A stretch of 64,000 nt of DNA from Prado023 sp963818445 (GTDB lineage: Bacteria; Actinomycetota; Actinomycetes; S36-B12; CAIYMF01): contig CAWFSG010000012.1 in NCBI GenBank assembly GCA_963818445.1, positions 62,001-126,000 on the forward strand, written 5' to 3'. A program made the position numbers and the translations under genes. The notes under the pieces are model-generated. The model saw only the letters and a list, made by a program, of their open reading frames with translations. It did no database searches and was not told the origin of the DNA. Below are positions 56,628-64,000 of this stretch, in pieces; within the stretch, counting starts at the first letter, position 1, and the number at the start of each line of letters is the position of its first letter.

Positions 56628-57954
56628 TCAGGCGCCCACCGAGGGGGGCTGCGTGGCGTGCGGCCGGGAGGCGAGGACTCCGAACAGCCCGATGACGACA
56701 ACGACCGGCACCAGCAGCAGCGCCATGCGGACCGGCATCACCGAGCCGAGCGCCCCGAGCGCGAACGGGGCACTGCCGACGGCCAACCCCAGGACCAGCG
56801 AGGAGCGCGCCATGGCGAGTCGGGATGGCCGGCGGACAGCACGATGCCACGGTCCAGGAGCAGGGGGAACAGGGTGGCGATCCCCAAGCCGGCCACGAAC
56901 AGCCCCACCACCGACGCCGGCAGGGTCGTGGCCGTCCACAGCACGCCGAATCCGAGCAGGGCCAGGCCGAACCCGCCGAGGAGCATCCGATGCGGACCCA
57001 GCCGCAGCGTCAGCGCAGACCCGACCGTCCGGCCGACCGCCACGCCCGCCACGACGGAAGCCATCGCCGCGGTCGCCGATGCGGCCGGGGCCCCCGTCTG
57101 CTCCTGGATGAGGGTCGATCCCCAGTAGTTGATGGCGAACTCGGTGGCCACCGCCGCGAACAGCGCGACCATCGCCAGCCAGAAGACGCGGGGCAGGGCA
57201 GTGGGCACCGGGGCGTCCGGTGCACGCGGAGCGGGCACCGGCTCCAGCGCGGGTTGCACGGCCAACTCGTGCGAGTCCCGACTGGTGTCACCGGGGACCC
57301 CATCCGCGTCCGGCCCTGATCGGGCTGTCACCCTGTCGGCAACGACCAACCCGACGAGTGCGGCCACGGCCAGGACCAGGCACGCCAGGATGCCGACCTC
57401 CCAGCCGAGACCCGCGCCCAGGGCAGCACCCAGGATCAAGGGCGAGAAGAGTCCGACCCAGGCGGCCGCCGCGTTGGCCTCCGTGATGACCCGTGCGCTG
57501 TGGAGAGGGTGGGCGTCGGACAGTCGGGCCATCGAGGCGTTGAGCATGGTGCCCCCACCGCTCGCGCTCATCCACACGAGTCCGAGGATCAAGCCCGAAG
57601 GCCACCGAGCCCGAGGCGACCAACGGCACCAGGACCATGCCCACCAGCCCCACAGCAACCACGACAAGCCCGGCCTTCGTGGCTCGGTCGCGGCCCAGCG
57701 TGCGCACGGCTCGGGGAGCGGCCAGCGAGGCGGTGATGATGCCCAGCGCCAGGGCCGTGCCGATCAGTCCGGCAGCAGCCAAGGACATCCCCAGGTCCTC
57801 GCTCAGGATCGGGCTGACCGGTCCGGTGAGGTAGATGAAGGCAGCCCATGCGCCGTTGACGCCGTAGATCGCCCAGGTGATCGGCAGTCCGGTGCAGGCG
57901 CATGGGTCGATCCTCCACCACGAGTGGCTCGTGGTTGTCGTTGAGCCCCGGCAT
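56628..57954 (-). CDS. MFS transporter (multiple frameshifts)
   Basis: About 441 residues with twelve hydrophobic segments. ATG 57954 (MPGLNDNHEPLVVEDRP) precedes AIYGVNGAWAAFIYLTGPV, MSLAAAGLIGTALALGII and RAVRTLGRDRATKAGLVVVA. Shifts occur near 57900, 57600 and 56835. The second half contains FAINYWGSTLIQEQTGA, GRTVGSALTLRLGPHRML and a final MALLLVPVVVVIGLFGVLA, ending at TGA 56628. A hydrophilic loop between the halves is rich in Ala, Pro and Asp. It is divergent from the reactive-sulfur operon with a palindromic operator in the gap, and could share its control. Substrate unknown. Confidence 0.78.
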
Positions 57955-58005
57955 CACACCCCCGAGGGAGGAATACGGTGGAGGTGGACCTCGGGCGGAG
58001 CCCCT

Positions 58006-58035
58006 TTGACATATACCCCCGGGGGTATGCACACT
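58006..58035 (+). promoter_or_regulatory. promoter with CsoR/CstR-type operator in the spacer
   Basis: TTGACA at 58006-58011 is a perfect -35 box. An imperfect -10 (CACACT) follows 18 bases later. The spacer is filled by a perfect 16-base palindrome, ATACCCCCGGGGGTAT, at 58013-58028. G/C-tract palindromes flanked by TA are typical of CsoR-family operators, including the persulfide sensor CstR, whose targets are rhodanese, persulfide dioxygenase and TauE genes exactly like those downstream. No csoR/cstR gene lies in the window. Confidence 0.65.
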
Positions 58036-58073
58036 TGGACATGACGACACCCGACCAACGCAGGGAGAGCCCG

Positions 58074-58394
58074 ATGATCGAGCAGATCACCCCAGAACAG
58101 CTCCAGCAACGCATGACCACCCAGGACGTGACCCTCGTGGACTGCCGTGAGGTTCACGAGTTCCGCGCCGGGCACGTCCCGGGAGCGATCAACATCCCGC
58201 TGGCGCTGATCCCGGTGAGGCTGCACGAGCTGCCCTCGGGCGCCGAGCTGACCATCATCTGCCAGTCGGGAAACCGCTCGATGCAGGCCTGCATGTGGCT
58301 GGCCAACCAGGGCCGAGCCAGCGTCAACGTCCTCGGCGGCACCGGTACCTGGATCCGCTCGGGCCTGCCGGTCGAGGCTGGGGTGCCGGCATGA
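58074..58394 (+). CDS. rhodanese-like domain protein
   Basis: 106-residue single-domain rhodanese (thiosulfate/persulfide sulfurtransferase). VTLVDCREVHEFRAGHVPGA is the domain start motif and the catalytic cysteine is in TIICQSGNRS. ATG 58074 with GGGAGAG upstream is preferred over ATG 58041, which lacks a ribosome site. It is the first gene of a three-gene reactive-sulfur operon: its stop overlaps the next start (ATGA). It would shuttle persulfide sulfur to or from low-molecular-weight thiols. Confidence 0.9.
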   Translation: MIEQITPEQLQQRMTTQDVTLVDCREVHEFRAGHVPGAINIPLALIPVRLHELPSGAELTIICQSGNRSMQACMWLANQGRASVNVLGGTGTWIRSGLPVEAGVPA

Positions 58395-59832
58395 GCCCCC
58401 GCCGACCCACAGTCGTCGCCCTGGACACCGTGAACCTCGGTGATCGCTCGTACATCGTGGCCCTCGACGGTCAGGCCGTCGTGGTCGACCCGCAGCGCGA
58501 CCTCGACCGGCTCATGACCATCCTCGAGCAGAACGCGTGGACAGTGACACACGTCGTGGAGACACACGTCCACAACGACTACGTGTCCGGCGGGCTGATC
58601 CTGGCCGGCGAGCTCGGTGCCGAGTACGTCGTGCCCCGCGGGCACGACTACCAGTTCGACGCGACGCAGGTCGCAGACGGCTCCACGTTCACGTCCGGGT
58701 CGATGGCCTGGCGCGTCCTGCACACCCCCGGTCACACGCCGCACCACGTGTCCTACGCCGTGGCCGTCGACGACGTCGACGCCGGGGTCTTCACCGGGGG
58801 CTCGATGCTCTACGGCAGCGTCGGGCGCCCCGACCTCATCGGCCCTGATGCCACGGAGGGCCTGGCCCACGCGCAGTGGCACTCGATGCGCAAGATCGTC
58901 GACGAGGTCGCCAAGGACGCCGACGTGTTCCCCACGCACGGCTTCGGCTCGTTCTGCTCGGCCACCAACACCGTGGGGACGGCCTCGACCGTCGGGCACC
59001 AGGCCCTGAGCAACCCCGCGCTGCAGGTCGACGAGGACGTGTTCGTCAAGGAGCTCATCGACGGCCTCGACGCGTTTCCCGCGTACTACGCGCATATGGG
59101 CCCCGCCAACGAGAAGGGTGCGGGAGCGATCGACCTGTCCCTGCCCGCGAGGGCGGAGGCCACCGAGCTGCGCCGGCGCATCGACGACGGTGAATGGGTC
59201 GTCGACCTGCGCTCCCGGGTCCTGTTCGGCCAGGGCCACGTGCGCGGCACGCTCTCCTTCCCCTCCGACGGCAACGCCGTGACCTACCTCGGCTGGGTCA
59301 TCCCGTGGGGTACCCCGATCACCCTGCTGGGCGAGACCCCGAGCAGGTCAGCGAGTTCCAGCGCGACCTGGTCAGGATCGGCATCGACCGACCCGAGGCC
59401 CATGCCACGGGCGAGCCGCGCGACTGGGTCTCTGACCCGACGGACATCCAGACGACCGAGCGCACCGACTTCGTCGGCTTCATGGCGGCACTGGCCGAGG
59501 ACCCCAACCGGGTCTACGTCGATGCGCGGCGCCGCACCGAGTGGATCGACGGCCACGTGCAGGGAGCCCGGCTCATCCCGCTGCACGAGTTCCCGGCCCG
59601 GATCGAGGAGATCGCCACCCTGTCGCGCGCCGCGGCACACGCCGGCGCCGACCCGCGGGTGTGGGTCAGTTGCGGCAGCGGGTTCCGTGCCAGCATCGCC
59701 ACCTCGCTGCTGGCGCGCGCAGGCATCCCCGTGGTCCACATCGACGACTCGTTCGGCAACGCCGCGAAGGCTGGGGCCACGATCCTGGTCGACCAGCACC
59801 CGGAGACGATCGGTTCGGCCTACGCCGACTGA
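58391..59832 (+). CDS. persulfide dioxygenase-rhodanese fusion (CstB/ETHE1-like), frameshifted
   Basis: About 480 residues. An N-terminal metallo-beta-lactamase domain of ETHE1 type has THVHNDYVSGG, TPGHTPHHVSY, GGSMLYGSVGRPDL and FPTHGFGSFC. The first motif reads HxHxDY instead of HxHxDH, but the mononuclear iron ligands known for ETHE1 remain. Rhodanese-like domains follow (VVDLRSRVLFGQGHVRGT; VYVDARRRTEWIDGHVQGA with the likely catalytic Cys in WVSCGSGFRAS). One indel near 59335 shifts the frame. The enzyme would oxidise persulfide to sulfite. It is coupled to both neighbours by ATGA/TGATG overlaps. Confidence 0.87.
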
Positions 59833-60785
59833 TGACCACCGTCCTGCTCGCCGCCGCCGTCGGCCTCCTGCTGGGCAGCGCCCTGGGGCTGTTCGGCGGC
59901 GGCGGGGGCATCCTGGCCGTCCCGATGCTCGTCGGGCTTCTGGGGATGGACGTCGACCAGGCCGCCACGGCGAGCCTGGTCATCGTCCTGTTCGGCGCCC
60001 TGGGCGGACTGGTGTCCCACCACCGCGCCGGTCGCGTGCTCTGGACGGCGGGACTCGTGTTCGGCGCGACCAGCATCGTCGGTGCCACCATCGGGGCACT
60101 GCTGGCTGCGCGGGTCCCCGACTGGATCAAGCTCAGCGCCTTCCTGGTCCTGATGGTCGCCGCCGGTCTCGCCATGCTGCGCAACGCCCGCCGACAGCCC
60201 TCGACGCGGCTCCTCACCCAGCCCAGCCTCGTGGGTTCAGGGCGCCATGTGGGCGACTTGGGGCCGGGCACGGATCCGGGGACTGATCCCGGAGCGGCCC
60301 TGATCGACATCCCCGCGGCCGACCTGCCGATGCCCTCAGGCCCGCCTGGTCTCGACGCAAGCGCCGCATCCGGCTCCCCCGCCGAGCGGCCGACGCTGAC
60401 CTACTCGATCCCGCTGCTCATCCTGCTGGCCACCGCGACCGGACTGGTCACCGGCTTCCTCGGCGTGGGCGGGGGCTTCCTGGTGGTGCCCGCCCTCGTG
60501 CTCTCGCTGCGCATGCCCGTCGCCAACGCCACCGCCACCGGCCTGGTGGTCATTGCGATCGCGTCGACGTCGGCCCTCCTCGTCCGACTCACGCACTCCG
60601 GAACCCTGGACGAGCCCGTGTTGACCGCCGGGATCGTCGTCGCCACCGTCATCGCCTCCCTGGTCGCCGCGCGGTTCTCCGGCCGGATGTCACCGCGCGC
60701 ACTGGGCACGGGGTTCGCCGTCCTCGTCCTGGGGATGAGCCTGCTGGTTGCCGTCCAGGCCCTCCAGGCCTTCCGGGCGGCCTGA
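59832..60785 (+). CDS. TauE/SafE family sulfite exporter
   Basis: Intact 317-residue membrane protein with two homologous halves of about four helices each. Each half starts with a Gly-rich motif (LGLFGGGGGILAVPML and TGFLGVGGGFLVVPALV), as in TauE/SafE anion exporters. A roughly 60-residue Pro/Gly-rich cytosolic loop separates them. It follows the persulfide dioxygenase with a TGATG overlap, so it probably exports the sulfite that enzyme makes. Confidence 0.9.
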   Translation: MTTVLLAAAVGLLLGSALGLFGGGGGILAVPMLVGLLGMDVDQAATASLVIVLFGALGGLVSHHRAGRVLWTAGLVFGATSIVGATIGALLAARVPDWIKLSAFLVLMVAAGLAMLRNARRQPSTRLLTQPSLVGSGRHVGDLGPGTDPGTDPGAALIDIPAADLPMPSGPPGLDASAASGSPAERPTLTYSIPLLILLATATGLVTGFLGVGGGFLVVPALVLSLRMPVANATATGLVVIAIASTSALLVRLTHSGTLDEPVLTAGIVVATVIASLVAARFSGRMSPRALGTGFAVLVLGMSLLVAVQALQAFRAA

Positions 60786-60836
60786 CGCCAGTCGAGCTCG
60801 CGTCCTGGGAGGCCTGTTTGCTGCCATAATCCCCGG

Positions 60837-62306
60837 ATGTCCACCACCTCCGCGGCTCCTGCCGCTGGCCCCGCGCCAGCACCGGAGATCGACCGCCGCA
60901 CGCTCCTGCGCGTCATCGGGTCCTCGCTCCTGGTCGCCCTGCCGATCTCGCTGGTCGCGATGGGCTTCCTCGACCTGGTCTCCGTGCTCCAGGAATGGGT
61001 GTGGAAGACCGCACCCGCCGACCTGGGCTTCGACGCGACGCCGTGGTGGTGGCCCATCCCCTGGCTGCTGCTGGCCGGCCTGCTGGTCTCGGCGGCGATC
61101 CTCGTCCTTCCCGGCCCGGGGGGTCACGTCCCCGCCCACGGGACCGGCGGCCCGCCGACCCCCCCGGCCTACGTGCCGGGGGTCTTCCTCGCCGCGATCG
61201 CCGGCCTGCCCCTGGGCGTCGTCCTGGGTCCGGAGGCTCCGCTCATCGCGATGGGCTACGGACTGGCCGTGTGGATCTCGCGCGTGGTCCGGCTGTCACC
61301 GGGTGGACGGCTGGAGGCGCTCATCGGGACGGCTGGTGCCGCGGCCGCGATCGCCATCGTCCTGGGCAATCCCCTGACCGCCGTCATCTTCCTGGCCGAG
61401 GCCGTCGCGATCACCGGTGGGCCGGTCATCGTGGCCACGCTAGCCGCCCTGCTCGGCGTCGGGGTGGGGGCCGTGCTGTTCACCGGCCTGGGCAGCAACG
61501 AGGGCATCACGGCCCAGTCCCTGCAGCTCGTCGAACTCGACTCCGTGCCCACCCCGGACATCGGTGACCTGCTGTGGGCCGTCCCTGTCGGCGTCGTCGC
61601 CGGGATCGCCATGAGCGTGCTGTTCGCCGGAGGGCTGCGCGTCGCTGACCGGATGGGATCACTGACCCGCGGGCGGCTGGTTGCCGGCACGATGGCCATC
61701 GGCCTTGCCGTCGCCCTGTGCGCGTCCGCGTACTCGCTGATCACCGGGCGCGATCCCTTCGACGTGGCGTCCTCGGGGACCGAGACCCTCAAGGAGATCA
61801 CCAGCGACCCGTCGTCCTGGGGCGTCACGGCGCTGATCGCCCTGATCGCCTTCAAGGCAATCGGGTACGCACTGTCGCTGGGCGCCTTCCGGGGCGGTCC
61901 GATCTTCCCGTCGATCATGCTCGGCGGCGCCCTGGGCGTGCTGATCGCACCACTGCCCGGACTCGGGCTGGCCGGCGGGATCGCCGTGGGCATGGCCTCG
62001 TTCGCGGCCGCCGGCATGAAGATGCCCCTGAGCGCCGTGGCCCTCACGATCCTGCTGTTCGGCCCCAACGCGGGCGAGGTCTTCCCGGAGGTCGCGATCG
62101 CCGCCGTGACCGGATTCGCGGTCCGGGTCGGCATCGACAAGCGCCGGTCGGCAGCACCGGAGGGGGCGGCGGTGGGCTCCGCAGCGCCGGACGGCTCTCC
62201 CCCGGCAGACGACGCCGGACCCGGCCGCGACGACCCGCGCCTGATCCGGTTCGTCCTGACCCCGCCACCGGGGCGCTGCGGGCGACCGGTCAGGGGGCGA
62301 TGTTGA
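60837..62306 (+). CDS. ClC family chloride channel/transporter
   Basis: 489 residues with about ten membrane helices. ClC motifs: GVVLGPEAPLIAMG (the GxEGP-like filter), AAIAIVLGNPLTAVIFLAEA, ALSLGAFRGGPIFPSIMLGGA (GxFxP region) and GMKMPLSAVALTILLFG. The first filter motif reads GPEAP rather than GREGP, so anion selectivity may differ. The last 40 residues are a disordered acidic/proline tail whose final codons overlap the convergent gene by 17 bases; a small indel may have lengthened it. It starts 51 bases after the TauE gene. Confidence 0.87.
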   Translation: MSTTSAAPAAGPAPAPEIDRRTLLRVIGSSLLVALPISLVAMGFLDLVSVLQEWVWKTAPADLGFDATPWWWPIPWLLLAGLLVSAAILVLPGPGGHVPAHGTGGPPTPPAYVPGVFLAAIAGLPLGVVLGPEAPLIAMGYGLAVWISRVVRLSPGGRLEALIGTAGAAAAIAIVLGNPLTAVIFLAEAVAITGGPVIVATLAALLGVGVGAVLFTGLGSNEGITAQSLQLVELDSVPTPDIGDLLWAVPVGVVAGIAMSVLFAGGLRVADRMGSLTRGRLVAGTMAIGLAVALCASAYSLITGRDPFDVASSGTETLKEITSDPSSWGVTALIALIAFKAIGYALSLGAFRGGPIFPSIMLGGALGVLIAPLPGLGLAGGIAVGMASFAAAGMKMPLSAVALTILLFGPNAGEVFPEVAIAAVTGFAVRVGIDKRRSAAPEGAAVGSAAPDGSPPADDAGPGRDDPRLIRFVLTPPPGRCGRPVRGRC

Positions 62307-63105
62307 GCCGCTCGACTGTGCGCTCACCCAGGGCCTGATCGCCCTCGATCGCGACCTCGGCCGGGCCACGACCGCACGTGAGCGCCACGAACCCCGGGAA
62401 CGACATGGTCAGCGCCACGGTGGGATTCTCGACGGGCCCGATGGGGCCACCCTTGCCGTCCTCGGTGCGGATGACCGTGTCGGTGAACTCCACCCCGGGA
62501 CCGGTCACCGACACCTGGAGAGTCGCCCCGACCGGCGCATCGACCTTCTTGGCCCAGACGAACCCCAACGCCCGGCGCATCCGTCCCGCGGCCACGTGCG
62601 CCGGCACGGTGCCCAGGTGCCCGGGATCACCCACTGCCACCCGGATGTCCTGCTCGTGGACCCAGGTGTCGAACACGCGCATGGAGAGGACCTCATCGAA
62701 CGGCATCATCCTGCCCAGTGGGTTCATCACCAGCCCCGGGTTGCTGGCGCGGAGCTCGCGCAGGGCCACCTCACGGTCGGCCATGGTCTCGTCGAACTCA
62801 GCCAGGACCTGCTCGCGGGTCCGCGACCGGCGCAGGTCGACGGGCACCTCCGTGATCCGCCCGAAGCCCTCCTTGGCGTGCGGGAGGCTCGCCCAGTCGG
62901 GCTCGTGCGGCGGGTCCGCAAGCCCCAGTTGCGAGCGCTCGATCCAGGTGACATGCGCCACGACGTCGGCCACGGTCCACCCGGGGAGCACCGAGGGGTG
63001 ACGCCACGGCGCCCGTGACGCTGCATCCCGGAAGTCGGTCATGGCCTCACGCCAGACGTCGATCGGATCGGGGGTCGCGGTGTCACGCTCGGTGGGATCG
63101 GCCAT
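62290..63105 (-). CDS. maleylpyruvate isomerase family mycothiol-dependent enzyme
   Basis: Intact 271-residue protein of the DinB-like MDMPI family. The N-terminal four-helix bundle has the metal histidines in VLPGWTVADVVAHVTWIERSQ and DTWVHEQDIRVAVG. A C-terminal SCP2-like domain ends in LTMSFPGFVALTCGRGP. Relatives use mycothiol in isomerisation or conjugation; this member's substrate is unknown. ATG 63105. It follows the porphyrinogen oxidase gene by 10 bases on the same strand, so the two are probably cotranscribed. Confidence 0.82.
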   Translation of the reverse strand: MADPTERDTATPDPIDVWREAMTDFRDAASRAPWRHPSVLPGWTVADVVAHVTWIERSQLGLADPPHEPDWASLPHAKEGFGRITEVPVDLRRSRTREQVLAEFDETMADREVALRELRASNPGLVMNPLGRMMPFDEVLSMRVFDTWVHEQDIRVAVGDPGHLGTVPAHVAAGRMRRALGFVWAKKVDAPVGATLQVSVTGPGVEFTDTVIRTEDGKGGPIGPVENPTVALTMSFPGFVALTCGRGPAEVAIEGDQALGERTVERLNIAP

Positions 63106-63115
63106 GGCACGCAGG

Positions 63116-64000
63116 CTACCGGGATGCGGGAGCCGAGCCGATCCCGGCCGCTGCCTCGCGAGCGACCCTGCGCCCGTCGGCGATGCACTCCGGGACCCCG
63201 ACGCCGTGCAGGGCCGAGCCGGCCGGGTACCAGCCCGGGACCTCGGCCAGAGCGGCATCCACGGCCGCGGCCCGGTCGAGGTGACCGACCGTGTAGGTCG
63301 GCATCGCGTGGGTCCAGCGGGTGACCCGGGTCAGCACGGGCGACCCGTCGATCCCCAGGACGTCGGCCACGTGGGCAGTGACCACACGAAGGACCTCGTC
63401 GTCCGGTGCGGCAGCCAATGGTCCCCGCCGCTGGGGCACGAACGCGCGCAGGAGGACGACCCCCTCGGGTGCCCGCCCGACCCACTTGGTGGAGCTGATC
63501 GTGACTCCGCTGATGGGGGCCTCACCCGCCTCGAGCCACCCCTGGGTCGTCGGCACCGAGCCGAAGGCAGCATGGGGGTACGCGAGGGTCACGACGCTGG
63601 TCGTCGAGTGCGGGATCGTGCGCAGCGCCCGGGCGGCTGCGGGAGCCTGGGCCTCGACGAGGTCGGCCATCGCCGCAGCGCCGACCGCCAGGATCACCGC
63701 GTCGAACCTCTCGCTCGACCCGCCGGAGAACGTCGCCGCCGTGCCGGTCGAGTCCCGTTCGAGCCGCTCCACGCGGGTTGCGAGGCGGAGGTCCGCCCCG
63801 CCGGCGCGCAGGTCCGCCTCCAGCCGCTCGGGCAGGGCGCCGAGCCCCGTGCGCAGGCTGCGGAAGGGCGAGCCCGGCGCAGGCGCGCCCGACGCCCTGG
63901 CCCGTCGGCGGGCATCGCGGCCCTGCGCCAGGCTGGCAACCATCAGGCTGCGATGCTCCTGCTCGTTGGTCCGCAGGCTGGGCAGCACGGCATCGAGGCT
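63116..64000 (-). CDS. hemY: protoporphyrinogen/coproporphyrinogen oxidase, C-terminal part (runs off window)
   Basis: The last 294 residues or so of an FAD-dependent HemY/CgoX-type oxidase; the N-terminus with the FAD fold lies right of the window. Visible motifs: LPSLRTNEQEHRSLMVA, FRSLRTGLGALPERLEA, the substrate-domain strands RLATRVERLERD and AVILAVGAAAMADLVE, and a C-terminal FAD contact AGSALHGVGVPECIADG. In actinobacteria this enzyme usually oxidises coproporphyrinogen in the coproporphyrin-dependent haem pathway. The frame is open to the right edge. Confidence 0.87.
   Translation of the reverse strand, partial: SLDAVLPSLRTNEQEHRSLMVASLAQGRDARRRARASGAPAPGSPFRSLRTGLGALPERLEADLRAGGADLRLATRVERLERDSTGTAATFSGGSSERFDAVILAVGAAAMADLVEAQAPAAARALRTIPHSTTSVVTLAYPHAAFGSVPTTQGWLEAGEAPISGVTISSTKWVGRAPEGVVLLRAFVPQRRGPLAAAPDDEVLRVVTAHVADVLGIDGSPVLTRVTRWTHAMPTYTVGHLDRAAAVDAALAEVPGWYPAGSALHGVGVPECIADGRRVAREAAAGIGSAPASR

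Overview
The window is about 70% GC with strong G/C third-position bias. It encodes an actinobacterial chromosome segment: mycobacterial-type glycerolipid genes, wax ester synthase/DGAT acyltransferases, a DUF222-HNH nuclease, a mycothiol-type maleylpyruvate isomerase family protein, GabD2-like dehydrogenase, DUF3516 helicase and GlgX. Class Actinomycetes is the safest placement; genus cannot be read from the window. There is no phage, integrase, IS element, CRISPR array, rRNA or tRNA that I can see.

Layout. 1-12.2 kb is a lipid block: a partial ABC ATPase, PlsB-like and HAD-PlsC acyltransferases, a semialdehyde dehydrogenase, a phosphoesterase, a diacylglycerol kinase family protein, GlpD, and a TetR regulator divergent from an alkyl-DHAP-synthase-like flavoprotein, with two copies of one operator between them. 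12.2-21.6 kb is mixed housekeeping (GNAT, DUF1801, HNH, WS/DGAT, ChaA-type antiporter, GIY-YIG, flavodoxin-like, SDR, Nei/Fpg, AAC(3)). 21.6-26.3 kb is a complete 4-hydroxyproline catabolic operon in which the DapA-family deaminase is read in one frame with the aldehyde dehydrogenase. 26.3-42.5 kb holds Idi, the DUF3516 helicase, a LysR regulator with a tiny divergent membrane peptide, RsgA, a NatAB-like ABC exporter, a patatin, a MoxR/VWA pair, GlgX and an MMPL transporter. 42.5-51 kb holds pentapeptide, SHOCT and dienelactone hydrolase proteins, PFK and class I aldolase, a transglutaminase-like protein, a methyltransferase and a second WS/DGAT. 51.4-54.3 kb has tyrosine phenol-lyase and a DUF4921 protein. 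54.3-56.5 kb has two paralogous membrane proteins with HMGLT-AWQ repeats flanking a Crp/Fnr regulator; the second has a long GATCG-rich tandem-repeat tail. 56.6-60.8 kb has an MFS carrier divergent from a reactive-sulfur operon (rhodanese, persulfide dioxygenase-rhodanese, TauE) whose promoter holds a CsoR/CstR-type palindrome. The end has a ClC channel, a maleylpyruvate isomerase family protein and the C-terminal part of the porphyrinogen oxidase.

About 23 genes that look functional are interrupted by apparent single-base insertions or deletions, mostly in short G/C runs, while about 30 others are intact. The simplest reading is uncorrected indels in the assembly rather than mass gene decay. 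Where a gene is broken this way, the coordinates below span the inferred whole gene and the approximate break is given.

The parts most worth a second look are the HMGLT-repeat/Crp locus, the deaminase-dehydrogenase fusion and the two operator arrangements.
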